A stretch of DNA of 15,204 nucleotides, taken from Pseudomonadota bacterium. GTDB taxonomy: Bacteria; Desulfobacterota; BSN033; WVXP01; G020346125. This document shows positions 5,443-12,629 of this stretch, one piece after another. Position numbers and translations under genes: made by a program. The notes under the pieces are model-generated. The model was not told the origin of the DNA. It made no database searches and saw only the letters and a list, made by a program, of their open reading frames with translations. The number at the start of each line of letters is the position of its first letter. Within the stretch, counting starts at the first letter, position 1. The stretch covers positions 1 to 15,204 of the forward strand of contig JAUWDQ010000034.1 in assembly GCA_030608745.1 (NCBI GenBank). The letters run 5' to 3'.

Positions 5443-7674
5443 ATGGGTGTACAGCCGATCTTAAGCGAGAACGCGATAGTCGTACTCCAAAAGCGATATC
5501 TCAAGAAGGAGACGGAAGGAAACTCTGCCGAGGAACCGGAGGATCTGTTCCGCCGGGTAGCCAATAATATCGCCCAGGGGGATCTCATATACGATCCCCA
5601 GGCTGAGCTGGATCGAACGGAGGAAACGTTTTATTCCCTTCTGTCCACCCTGGATTTTCTTCCCAACTCCCCCACCCTCATGAACGCTGGACGGGAGCTC
5701 CAGCAATTATCCGCCTGTTTCGTCTTGCCCGTGGGAGATTCCTTGGAGGAGATCTTCGAGGCGGTCAAACAAGCGGCCCTGATCCATAAGAGCGGGGGAG
5801 GGACGGGTTTTTCCTTCTCCAGGATTCGGCCCAAGAACGATCCGGTGAAATCAACCGAGGGCATCTCCAGCGGACCCCTCTCCTTCATGGCGGTTTTCGA
5901 TACGGCTACGGAGACGGTAAAACAGGGGGGAATGCGGCGAGGAGCCAATATGGGTATTCTAAGGGTGGACCATCCCGACATACTAGACTTCATTGAATGC
6001 AAGGGAGGGGACCGTCAATTCAACAATTTTAACCTATCAGTGGCCGTCACCGAGGATTTCATGGGAGCCGTGGAGGATGACAGACTGTATTTCTTGGTCA
6101 ATCCGCGGACCAAGCAAAAGGTCCGAAGTCTCGGTGCCCGAGAGGTTTTCGAAAGAATTGTGGCCAGTGCTTGGAACAATGGTGAGCCGGGGGTTCTCTT
6201 CCTCGATCGCATCAATCGGGATAATCCTACCCCTCAGGTGGGGGAGATAGAAAGCACCAATCCTTGCGGGGAACAGCCCCTTCTGCCTTTTGAATCCTGT
6301 AATCTGGGTTCCATAAACCTCTCTAACATGGTCCGGGATGGGGTCTTGGATTGGGAAAGATTGGAGAGAACGGTTCAAGCCGGTGTCCATTTCCTGGACA
6401 ATGTGATCGACATGAACTGTTACCCTCTTCCGGAGATCGAGTCCATGACAAAGGGAAACCGAAAGATCGGTCTGGGTGTGATGGGATTCGCCGATATGCT
6501 CATCAAATTGGGGATCCCCTACGATTCCGCCCAGGCCATCGGGATGGCACAAAGGGTTATGGAGTGCATCCAGCAAGAGGCGCGTCAGGCATCTCGGGAT
6601 CTAGCCCTCCAACGGGGTCCCTTCCCACATTTCGAGGGGAGCTTATTGGAAGGGCAATGGGATACCATGAGGAATGCCACCGTTACCACCATCGCCCCTA
6701 CGGGGAGCCTCTCCATTATTGCGGGCGTCTCCTCAGGGATTGAGCCAATCTTTGCCCTGGCTTTCTCTCGGAACGTACTGGGTGGGACGGAACTGATGGA
6801 GGTGAATCCCCTCTTTTTAGAGTTCGCCAAGAGAGAGGGGTTTTACTCAGAAGAGCTCATCCCGGAGATTATAAATACGGGGAATTTGGGGGACATAGAT
6901 GGTGTGCCCGAGAGGATTAAGCGACTTTTTGTCACGGCCCATCAGATCTCCCCCGAATATCATATCCGAATGCAGGCGGCCTTTCAGAGATATACTGACA
7001 ACGCGGTTTCCAAGACCGTGAACCTTCCCCATGAAGCCACAACGGATGACGTTCGAGATGTTTATCGATTGGCCTTTCAACTGGGGTGTAAAGGCGTGAC
7101 TATTTACCGGGATAGGAGCCGAGGCTCCCAGGTTCTGACCAAAGAGCAGGGAGCAGGAAAGGGGGAAATCGCGGCCCAGGAGAGGGAACCGCGCCCGAGG
7201 CGTGAGGTAACTTTCGGAATGACCCGAAAGATGAAAACAGGATGTGGGAATCTGTACGTTACCATCAATGAGGACGAAGAGGGGCACCTTTTCGAGATCT
7301 TCAATCAGATGGGAAAAGCTGGGGGATGCGGTGCGTCACAATCGGAGGCTATCGGTCGCCTCGTGTCCTTGGCCTTGCGCTCGGGGATTAGGCCCTCATC
7401 CGTGATTCGTCAACTGAGAGGCATAAGCTGCCATCTTCCCGTATGGCATCAAGGGGGCAAAATCCTCTCCTGTTCGGACGCCATCTCCAAGGCCATCGAG
7501 TCCTATAGCCTTCATAGGCAGAGCCTTGCAGGCAACGAGCCGAAGCCTATGATACCCTTCTCTAAGCATTCTGAGGAGATCCAGCTTCGAGGGGCCTGTC
7601 CTGACTGCGGGGGTCCACTTCGGTATGAAGAAGGATGCGCCAAATGTCCTTGCGGTTATTCGGATTGTAACTGA
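5443..7674 (+). CDS. nrdJ: Adenosylcobalamin-dependent (class II) ribonucleoside reductase NrdJ
   Basis: A 743-residue enzyme that makes deoxyribonucleotides from ribonucleotides using coenzyme B12, with no oxygen requirement. Catalytic features are intact: the first redox cysteine in SACFVLPVGDS (C92), the SGGGTGFSFSRIRP substrate/phosphate region, the NPCGE motif (C275 as the expected thiyl radical residue, E277), its redox partner C286 in FESCNLGSINLS, and the late APTGSLSIIAGVSSGIEP segment. After the barrel comes a class II-typical C-terminal region (TGCGNLYVTINEDEEGHLFE) and a final cysteine cluster (CPDCGG... CAKCPCGYSDC) that re-reduces the active site. ATG 5443 is chosen because AAGGAGG lies at 5430-5436; the upstream open frame overlaps the promoter. 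The gene is monocistronic, with Fnr-type and NrdR control sites in front. Confidence 0.96.
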   Translation: MGVQPILSENAIVVLQKRYLKKETEGNSAEEPEDLFRRVANNIAQGDLIYDPQAELDRTEETFYSLLSTLDFLPNSPTLMNAGRELQQLSACFVLPVGDSLEEIFEAVKQAALIHKSGGGTGFSFSRIRPKNDPVKSTEGISSGPLSFMAVFDTATETVKQGGMRRGANMGILRVDHPDILDFIECKGGDRQFNNFNLSVAVTEDFMGAVEDDRLYFLVNPRTKQKVRSLGAREVFERIVASAWNNGEPGVLFLDRINRDNPTPQVGEIESTNPCGEQPLLPFESCNLGSINLSNMVRDGVLDWERLERTVQAGVHFLDNVIDMNCYPLPEIESMTKGNRKIGLGVMGFADMLIKLGIPYDSAQAIGMAQRVMECIQQEARQASRDLALQRGPFPHFEGSLLEGQWDTMRNATVTTIAPTGSLSIIAGVSSGIEPIFALAFSRNVLGGTELMEVNPLFLEFAKREGFYSEELIPEIINTGNLGDIDGVPERIKRLFVTAHQISPEYHIRMQAAFQRYTDNAVSKTVNLPHEATTDDVRDVYRLAFQLGCKGVTIYRDRSRGSQVLTKEQGAGKGEIAAQEREPRPRREVTFGMTRKMKTGCGNLYVTINEDEEGHLFEIFNQMGKAGGCGASQSEAIGRLVSLALRSGIRPSSVIRQLRGISCHLPVWHQGGKILSCSDAISKAIESYSLHRQSLAGNEPKPMIPFSKHSEEIQLRGACPDCGGPLRYEEGCAKCPCGYSDCN

Positions 7675-7732
7675 GATTTGAAACCACCCATGATCGAGCC
7701 CAAAGGAGATTCCACTAACCACTAGCATTTTT

Positions 7733-9139
7733 TTATGGAGAGGCGATTGAGGCGTGGCCGAAAACGCCGAGGAGACACCACCAGAGATAGTTAATGGGCA
7801 TCAGGATGAAAATTGAAACGGCGGCGAGGGCAAGGGTCAATCGCATACCTCGGGTTATACTCACCCCGCCGAGCTGCATTCCTACCACTACCGGAGGTAC
7901 CTGATAAGGGAGGATAAGGTTGGATATACCGATCGCCTGGGTCATCAATACCGTCACCAAGGGAAAACCTGTTGCTTCGGCAATATCGGCGGACAGAGGG
8001 GCCAATATAGCAGGAACGCCGACCGCAGTGGCCACTGGGCTGACGGCAGTGGAGAGAATTACCAGCGAGACGAAATTGCGCATATCATGGCCCGGCTCAA
8101 AACCAATGAGCTCCAGCAGTTCCCTGCCGAGGATGTTTCCTATCCCCGTTTTTGCCACCACAGCCCCTACACCGAGAACCCCTGCCACATAGAAAATCGG
8201 GCCGAAATTTATCTCCTGGGTAAAAGCCCCGGCCGGTAAGACCCCAATGAAAGGGAGCATACACACCACGGCTGCAGCGAGGGCCACCCATGCAGGTGAA
8301 ACGCCATGGAGAAAGTCGGTCCCCCAAAGGAGCAACGTTCCCGATAAAATGAGCGTCAGCATCCACTCGTGGGCGCTAAAGGGCTCTGCCGTCCCGTGGT
8401 GTGTTGAAGGAACAGATCGAACTCTATCGGGAAACAAAAAACGGGTCAATATGACAATGGTGATCCCTTTCATGAAACCGACCACCGGGTAGTGCAGCTT
8501 TAGATAGTTACCATAGCTGAAGGTAAGGTTATAGAGGTTCTCGGATGTGCCTGCCAGCACCATATTCGGTACATTCGCCGGCAGCACGGCACACGAAGGC
8601 GCAAAGCACCCCAATGTCGCGGCCAAGACCATCCCGTTACGGCCAGGGCTGCCCTCTGAAAAACCGAGGCGTTCGGCCATGGCCACCGCCACCGGAATGA
8701 GCAGGGCCACCCGTCCCATGGTCGAGGGCATAAAAAAAGCAACCAGCATTCCTAACAGAACGATACCGCTGATGACGGCAACATAGGAAGTGCCAAAGAA
8801 GCCCAACAGGCGATGGGCAAGGCGCTGGCCGAGGCCGGTTCGTTTCACGGCAGCGGCGAGGACAAGCCCGCTGAAGACCAGCCAAAGCGCCGTGGAATGA
8901 AAGCCAGAAAAGACCACTGTTGTAAGGGCCACTTTAGAAATCATGGCTATGAGGAAAAAAATCAGTGCTGTTAGATATTCAGGCAGCGCACCGGTTGCCC
9001 AGAAGCCAATTGCAAATACGACCAGGGCACTGGCCCGTATCACTTCCCTGCTTATGCCCCCAGTTGACGGCATGAAATACAGTATGATCGAGCTGATCAG
9101 GATCAGTCCGGCAGCCACACTTCGTATTTTACCCATCAT
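7733..9139 (-). CDS. DASS/SLC13-like anion (carboxylate or sulfate) transporter
   Basis: A 468-residue inner-membrane protein with about 12 hydrophobic segments. It resembles the divalent anion:Na+ symporter (DASS/SLC13, ArsB/NhaD superfamily) group: the first half has FFMPSTMGRVALLIPVA and ANVPNMVLAGTSE, the second half AVSPVATAVGVPAI and SNLILPYQVPPVVVG, corresponding to the two hairpin/clamshell substrate regions. The substrate cannot be told; dicarboxylates or sulfate are typical of the family. It begins with two ATG codons (9139 and 9136) and has no clear ribosome binding site. It converges with nrdJ across a 58-base gap with no obvious terminator and lies downstream of nifU's terminator, so it is probably a separate unit. 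Confidence 0.8.
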   Translation of the reverse strand: MMGKIRSVAAGLILISSIILYFMPSTGGISREVIRASALVVFAIGFWATGALPEYLTALIFFLIAMISKVALTTVVFSGFHSTALWLVFSGLVLAAAVKRTGLGQRLAHRLLGFFGTSYVAVISGIVLLGMLVAFFMPSTMGRVALLIPVAVAMAERLGFSEGSPGRNGMVLAATLGCFAPSCAVLPANVPNMVLAGTSENLYNLTFSYGNYLKLHYPVVGFMKGITIVILTRFLFPDRVRSVPSTHHGTAEPFSAHEWMLTLILSGTLLLWGTDFLHGVSPAWVALAAAVVCMLPFIGVLPAGAFTQEINFGPIFYVAGVLGVGAVVAKTGIGNILGRELLELIGFEPGHDMRNFVSLVILSTAVSPVATAVGVPAILAPLSADIAEATGFPLVTVLMTQAIGISNLILPYQVPPVVVGMQLGGVSITRGMRLTLALAAVSIFILMPINYLWWCLLGVFGHASIASP

Positions 9140-9161
9140 GATATTAAGAAAAACACGAATA

Positions 9162-9176
9162 CTGAGTTTTGCTCAG
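9162..9176 (-). promoter_or_regulatory. Small hairpin upstream of the DASS transporter
   Basis: CTGAG-TTTTG-CTCAG at 9162-9176 forms a 5-bp stem. On the minus strand it lies about 22 bases before the transporter start and is followed by a T-run after a short gap, so it may stop read-through from nifU or belong to the transporter leader. Otherwise 9140-9258 holds nothing recognised. Confidence 0.25.
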
Positions 9177-9258
9177 GGTTAGGGATGGAAGTTCACGCAG
9201 ATCAGTTTTTTGATGGGGAGGAATATAGCCGAAATGAGCCTATTGCGTCAAGTATTGA

Positions 9259-9293
9259 GAAATAAAGGCCATAGCGACTGGGCTATAGCCCTT
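9259..9293 (-). terminator. Terminator after nifU
   Basis: On the minus strand AAGGGCTATAGC (9293-9282) pairs with GCTATGGCCTT (9275-9265) around a short loop, with one mismatch and one bulge, followed by TTTATTT. It lies 26 bases after the nifU stop codon. Confidence 0.6.
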
Positions 9294-9318
9294 GGAATTT
9301 CCCCCAGACGAAATGGGG

Positions 9319-9540
9319 TTAAACCGTTATAACACTTTTCACCTGGGGGACAATTTGCTTGAGGGTTTTTTCCACACCCATTTTTAAGGTCATCTGAGAC
9401 ATGGGACACCCACTGCAGGCCCCCGTAAGCCTTACCTGAACTATCCCGTCTTCCCCCACGTTGACGAGCTCGATATCGCCTCCATCGGCTTGAAGTGCAG
9501 GCCTGATCGTATCCAACGCTTTCTCCACTTCTTCTCTCAT
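9319..9540 (-). CDS. NifU C-terminal-domain Fe-S scaffold protein
   Basis: A 73-residue stand-alone NifU C-terminal-type (Nfu) protein. It opens MREEVEKALDTIRPALQADG, carries the hallmark GACSGCPMSQMTLKMGVE with the CxxC that holds a 4Fe-4S cluster between two subunits, and ends IVPQVKSVITV. It serves as a scaffold or carrier for Fe-S clusters in the cytoplasm. ATG 9540 is chosen over upstream ATGs (9561, 9597) because AAGGAGG lies eight bases before it and the resulting length is the usual one. It is the last gene of the minus-strand cluster, 113 bases after the zinc-ribbon gene with a possible terminator between, so it may be only partly co-transcribed. Confidence 0.92.
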   Translation of the reverse strand: MREEVEKALDTIRPALQADGGDIELVNVGEDGIVQVRLTGACSGCPMSQMTLKMGVEKTLKQIVPQVKSVITV

Positions 9541-9638
9541 GGCTTTTTCCTCCTTGCTCATGGTCCCCTGCACCGAAGGGTTCTTATGAAAACCCATGAG
9601 CTCTTTGTGCCCTTGGATCAAAAGGGCGGGTTGTGTTC

Positions 9639-9664
9639 AAAAAGCGGCCAGTTTTAATGGCCAC
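9639..9664 (-). terminator. Possible intra-operon terminator/attenuator before nifU
   Basis: On the minus strand GTGGCC (9664-9659) pairs with GGCCGC (9649-9644) through six pairs including one G-U, with a nine-base loop, then TTTTT (9643-9639). It overlaps the stop codon of the 47-residue zinc-ribbon gene. If functional it lowers nifU transcription relative to the genes upstream. Confidence 0.45.
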
Positions 9665-9797
9665 CATGGATAAGGATGGGCAGACATCTAACGCAGACCC
9701 ATTTGAGCTCTCCTTCAGTCTCGCATTGGAGAAGGACAGCGCGATCACTCGTAGCTCCGCAGTGAAAGCATGTGTTGTTTGGCTTTTGCTCTTCCAT
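9654..9797 (-). CDS. Small zinc-ribbon protein, 47 residues
   Basis: A short gene below usual ORF cut-offs. The product carries CFHCGATSD (C10, C13), a central C25, and WVCVRCLP (C35, C38), the CxxC...CxxC spacing of a rubredoxin/zinc-ribbon knuckle pair, and ends LIHGGH. It resembles a widespread uncharacterised family of tiny Cys-rich proteins in anaerobes; function unknown, perhaps metal or redox binding or an adaptor. GAAAGGG lies about ten bases before ATG 9797. An in-frame GTG at 9815 would add six residues and cannot be excluded. It follows the cupin gene by 31 bases on the same strand, consistent with one operon. Confidence 0.78.
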   Translation of the reverse strand: MEEQKPNNTCFHCGATSDRAVLLQCETEGELKWVCVRCLPILIHGGH

Positions 9798-9828
9798 CTC
9801 AATAGGCCCTTTCACGACAATCTCTCAT

Positions 9829-10158
9829 TCAAGATTTGTCCCTCTTGAGAACCATGGTCACCAGCACTGCAAATCGACCGTCACCCGGGTTCCGAGGGCT
9901 AATGGGCACCTCGCCCTTGCAGAAGGCGATGGAGCCTTCGTTGAATTCCCTCTCCTCGTCACCCATGAGGAGTTTTTCCCGTCCCTTGAGGCCGTAAATA
10001 ACTATTTCAATTGCCCCCGGATGTGGGTGAACGGGCATCTCCTGCTTGGCATCGAAGCAGAGGAGCATCACCACCGATTTCTCCCCCACATGAACCTGTT
10101 TCGGTACAAAATTCTCCTTCGAGAACTCCATCAATTCGTGGATAGTCTTTGTTTCCAT
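9829..10158 (-). CDS. Cupin-fold small protein
   Basis: A 109-residue single-domain cupin. Cupin motif 1 is visible as PVHPHPGAIEIVIYGLKG, with H44, H46 and E51 as candidate metal ligands, followed by a turn and the strand-rich REKLLMGDEEREFNEGSIA. In motif 2, where a third histidine is commonly found (a P-H-S-P-type pattern), the sequence reads KGEVPISPRN, so that ligand is absent (I86). Metal binding may be incomplete or the site may serve another purpose. GGAGG seven bases upstream supports ATG 10158. The start overlaps the end of the DUF364 gene by 28 bases, which indicates coupled translation. Substrate unknown. Confidence 0.85.
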   Translation of the reverse strand: METKTIHELMEFSKENFVPKQVHVGEKSVVMLLCFDAKQEMPVHPHPGAIEIVIYGLKGREKLLMGDEEREFNEGSIAFCKGEVPISPRNPGDGRFAVLVTMVLKRDKS

Positions 10159-11000
10159 GGTTTTCCTCCATCATTATTCACAAAGACCACCTTTTCGGCA
10201 CACGCATTGGAGAGGTGGTAACCCGAACCCCCTTCTCCCAGTATACGGAGCATCAATTCGGAATCGGTTATCCTAATCCCTGCCATGATGTCCACGCCCT
10301 CTCTGAAAAAAATGTCGGGGAGCATGCTGGCAGTAGGGCCGATGATACCTACCCGGGAGTCCGGGTTCGTCTGATTCAAGAGTCCATCGATGGTATGGTT
10401 CACGATAGCTGAGCCCGTGATGATAACTACGTCGGACTCTGAAAGAACGTGTGGGGCCTGGCCCGGGGCTCTATAATATTCCATCTCCTCCGGCTTCAGG
10501 GCTTCGGGGGTCTTCTCGATGATGAAAAATTGGTTTCCGGATGTTTTGAACCTTCGAATATATGGGGTGAAAGCTCCTACGAGACTGACCGTCTCCAGGG
10601 AGCTTATTTCCATGGAGTCGAGGCCATCGCGGTCATATTGAACCTCGTAGCTCTTCCCAAGACCGTTTTCCAACAGGTAGTGAGACAGGGCATTAAGGGC
10701 GGCAACCCCGATGGCGCTCTTGATGGGATTGGGGCTCAATGCGTAAGCGAGAAACTCCTCCATTCCCTTGTGGGTCAGGTTTCCGGCATCGGGCATGCGT
10801 GCCGCCGAACTGGGGCAGCAGACAGCCTCGGGCATCTCCCGAACGGGTGTGAAAGCCACGCCTGCATGGCCGCTTTCCAATCTCACCCCCGTGAAGAATA
10901 CCCCTACCCGGCATTCCTCTATGGCGAGGGAGGCCAATCGTCCGCCCATCCGTTCCCGGATTAGTTGGATGGTCTCCTCGAGGATCCCCCTATTTGCCAT
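10131..11000 (-). CDS. DUF4213/DUF364 protein (putative heavy-metal chelation domain)
   Basis: A 289-residue cytoplasmic protein. Residues about 5-90 match DUF4213, an enolase-N-like fold (GVFFTGVRLESGHAGVAFTP), and about 110-275 match DUF364 (VSLVGAFTPYIRRFK, DVVIITGSAIVNHTIDGLL, VGIIGPTASMLPDIFF), a Rossmann-like domain named for its proposed heavy-metal chelation. Family members occur near molybdenum, corrinoid and Fe-S metabolism genes, but no reaction has been assigned. A GGAG lies rather far upstream of ATG 11000. The gene follows the DUF1858 gene by 9 bases and overlaps the cupin gene by 28, so it lies in the middle of a tight operon. Confidence 0.88.
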   Translation of the reverse strand: MANRGILEETIQLIRERMGGRLASLAIEECRVGVFFTGVRLESGHAGVAFTPVREMPEAVCCPSSAARMPDAGNLTHKGMEEFLAYALSPNPIKSAIGVAALNALSHYLLENGLGKSYEVQYDRDGLDSMEISSLETVSLVGAFTPYIRRFKTSGNQFFIIEKTPEALKPEEMEYYRAPGQAPHVLSESDVVIITGSAIVNHTIDGLLNQTNPDSRVGIIGPTASMLPDIFFREGVDIMAGIRITDSELMLRILGEGGSGYHLSNACAEKVVFVNNDGGKPWKQRLSTN

Positions 11001-11009
11001 GGTGTGAAA

Positions 11010-11216
11010 TCACTCCAGTTCATTGAGCTCTTTGACGATGGTATCGGGATCGATATTATGCATCATGGCGCCGAAGGAAATGGACTCCATATTTATCCCG
11101 GGACAGGTGAAACATCCCTGGCCGAAGTATTTCTGGATAACCTTCGTCGCCCTAGGGTTACCCTTGATAATGTCACCGATGATAGTATCCTTGGTATATT
11201 TTTTTGTCTCAGCCAT
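11010..11216 (-). CDS. DUF1858 protein, hybrid-cluster-protein-associated redox disulfide type
   Basis: A 68-residue protein matching DUF1858: an N-terminal TIIGDIIKGNPRATKVIQKY helix segment, then the CxxC in GQGCFTCPG (C35, C38), then SISFGAMMHNID. This small domain is known as a redox disulfide partner found beside or fused to hybrid cluster protein (prismane), an NO/hydroxylamine-handling enzyme, though no hcp gene is in this window. A very strong ribosome binding site (AAGGAGGAGG) precedes ATG 11216. It is the second gene of the cluster, 40 bases after the membrane protein. Confidence 0.9.
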   Translation of the reverse strand: MAETKKYTKDTIIGDIIKGNPRATKVIQKYFGQGCFTCPGINMESISFGAMMHNIDPDTIVKELNELE

Positions 11217-11256
11217 CTTGGATTACCTCCTCCTTGAAATGAACGTCGGACCAGGT

Positions 11257-11670
11257 TTATTCTTCCTGGGGTAAGGGGATGAGGCTTTTCCACATGTTGT
11301 AAATAAAGACTATCATGGAAATCCCCAGAATAATGGAGAAAAGTACTGCTAAGAACTCGAAGACATATTGTTCAAAGCCCGCATCCAAAATCCAGAAGAT
11401 GGACATCCCGATAAGCCCGATGTTGGCCAACCAGAGGTGGAGATCGGCCAGCTTGGCGCTATGGAGAGGCCTTCCGGTGAAGCGGGGAAGAATGTGGTAG
11501 CCGACGCCGAATATCATGAAGCAGACAAACCCCACCAGGTTGAAGTGGTTATGGGTCCTGCCCAAGAGGGGGGTCCAGTCCCCATGGGCAGCCATCATAA
11601 CACCCAGTACTACTCCGATGGCAAGATATATGAGGCTTCCCTTAACGAAACATCTGGTATATCTATCCAT
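11257..11670 (-). CDS. Short heme-copper-oxidase subunit I-like membrane protein (4 TM)
   Basis: A 137-residue inner-membrane protein with four hydrophobic segments (about 11-29, 43-63, 75-96, 102-125). It resembles a piece of the cbb3 oxidase/NO reductase subunit I fold: RTHNHFNLVGFVCFMIFGVGYHILPRF contains the T-H-x-H pattern (H40, H42) seen on the heme-b-binding helix, with H59 at the other end of the same helix and H29, H70 and H78 nearby. It is too short to be an oxidase (no copper site), so a heme b sensor, electron carrier or NO-binding role is possible but unproven. AGGAGGAG supports ATG 11670. It is the first gene of the cluster, about 24 bases after the predicted start site. Confidence 0.8.
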   Translation of the reverse strand: MDRYTRCFVKGSLIYLAIGVVLGVMMAAHGDWTPLLGRTHNHFNLVGFVCFMIFGVGYHILPRFTGRPLHSAKLADLHLWLANIGLIGMSIFWILDAGFEQYVFEFLAVLFSIILGISMIVFIYNMWKSLIPLPQEE

Positions 11671-11700
11671 CTTCCGTTCTCCTCCTGTATTTTTATAGTG

Positions 11701-11743
11701 AGTATAACTGCTTTTTCCCCCACTTGGTTTGATTTAGGTCAAT
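11701..11743 (-). promoter_or_regulatory. Class II Fnr/HcpR-type promoter of the six-gene cluster
   Basis: On the minus strand ATTGACCTAAATCAAA (11743-11728) gives TTGAC-N4-ATCAA, an Fnr-type palindrome. A -10 hexamer TATACT lies at 11706-11701. The start site it implies (11694) places the palindrome centre at exactly -41.5, the same geometry as at 4214-4256. The leader is about 24 bases and consists mostly of the ribosome binding site. The rest of 11744-11936 shows no gene with a start codon. Confidence 0.78.
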
Positions 11744-11936
11744 TTTAGGTGTTTTTTTGTTCTCCCTGATAATGAGGTTGAGAAACTCCTCCGGGATACC
11801 CGCAAAGGTAGGTGTTAAGGGATGATCGAACTCATTTTGTTCTCTATCTTAACCGCAAGGAGAGCGAGAAACCGGAGATATTAGTCTGTCGGCAATAGGA
11901 AAGATGAGAAGGACGAAAATCCGCGAAGCGAGAGAG

Positions 11937-12629
11937 TTAGAGGGGGATACCCAAGGAGATCTCCTCAAGGGCCTCCTTTTGGAGGATGGTGATCTTCTTT
12001 CCCTCAACCTTGATGATCCCCCTATCACGGAGTCTCCTCAGTGCGCGGGAAAGGGTTTCGCTGATGGTCCCCAGTTGAGAGGCCAGTTGGCTTTTTCTGA
12101 TATCGAGTTCAAATTCAATTCCCCTTTGGGAGCTTCGGCCCGATTGAGCGGAAAGATCCATCAGGTATTTGGAGAGCCTGGCGGAGACATCCTTTAGGGA
12201 TAGCTCCTCTACCAAGCTAACGAATTTCCTCAACCAATGGGAAAGGCTGGCAATCATGTTCAAGCTCATCTGAGGATTTTTTCGGATGAGGTTGACAAAG
12301 CTTTCCTTGGGGAAATACAGAACCCGGGTTTCCGCAAGAGATTCGGCAAATGCAGGGTAAGTGGAGCCGTCAAAGAGCGCCGCTTCGGCGAAGGTTTGCC
12401 CAGGTGAAATGATGTGAAGGATCTGCTCCTTTCCCTCGGGTGAAAGCTTATAGATCTTCACCCTACCCGAAATGACGACGAAAAACCCCTTTGCCTCCTG
12501 ATCCTCAGAGAAGATGAGGGCCCCCTTGGGGTATCTCTTCGATATGGAGATACCCCCCAGTTCGGCAATTTCTCCGTCCTCCAGGCCCGAGAAGAGAGGG
12601 CATTTTTTCAGTGAAGGTTCAATATTCAT
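11937..12629 (-). CDS. Crp/Fnr-family transcriptional regulator (HcpR/DNR-like)
   Basis: A 230-residue regulator. Residues about 12-130 form the cyclic-nucleotide-binding-like sensor barrel (FFVVISGRVKIYKLSPEGKE, ISPGQTFAEAALFDGS), followed by the dimer helix and a winged helix-turn-helix at about 150-222. The recognition helix reads ISETLSRALRRL; the E-x-x-S-R set (E191, S194, R195) is that of Fnr, which reads TTGAY half-sites, and three such palindromes exist in this window. There is one cysteine (C10) and no N-terminal Cys cluster, so it is not an oxygen-labile Fe-S Fnr. HcpR and DNR relatives sense NO through heme, a fair inference here. It is encoded on the same strand directly upstream of the six-gene cluster. 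The start site lacks a strong ribosome binding site. Confidence 0.9.
   Translation of the reverse strand: MNIEPSLKKCPLFSGLEDGEIAELGGISISKRYPKGALIFSEDQEAKGFFVVISGRVKIYKLSPEGKEQILHIISPGQTFAEAALFDGSTYPAFAESLAETRVLYFPKESFVNLIRKNPQMSLNMIASLSHWLRKFVSLVEELSLKDVSARLSKYLMDLSAQSGRSSQRGIEFELDIRKSQLASQLGTISETLSRALRRLRDRGIIKVEGKKITILQKEALEEISLGIPL

Noticed and set aside
9584..9802. 72-codon minus-strand frame
   Set aside because: It overlaps the 47-residue zinc-ribbon gene in another frame and lacks any motif; the shorter frame has the conserved Cys pattern and sensible spacing.
9772..10221. 149-codon plus-strand frame
   Set aside because: Antisense to the cupin gene and the end of the DUF364 gene; no ribosome binding site and no family match.
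11693..11848. Minus-strand open stretch reading ...PTFAGIPEEFLNLII... upstream of the membrane protein
   Set aside because: The product looks somewhat protein-like but has no ATG or GTG start and spans the -10 and Fnr-type site of the six-gene cluster. It could be a gene remnant, but this cannot be supported.
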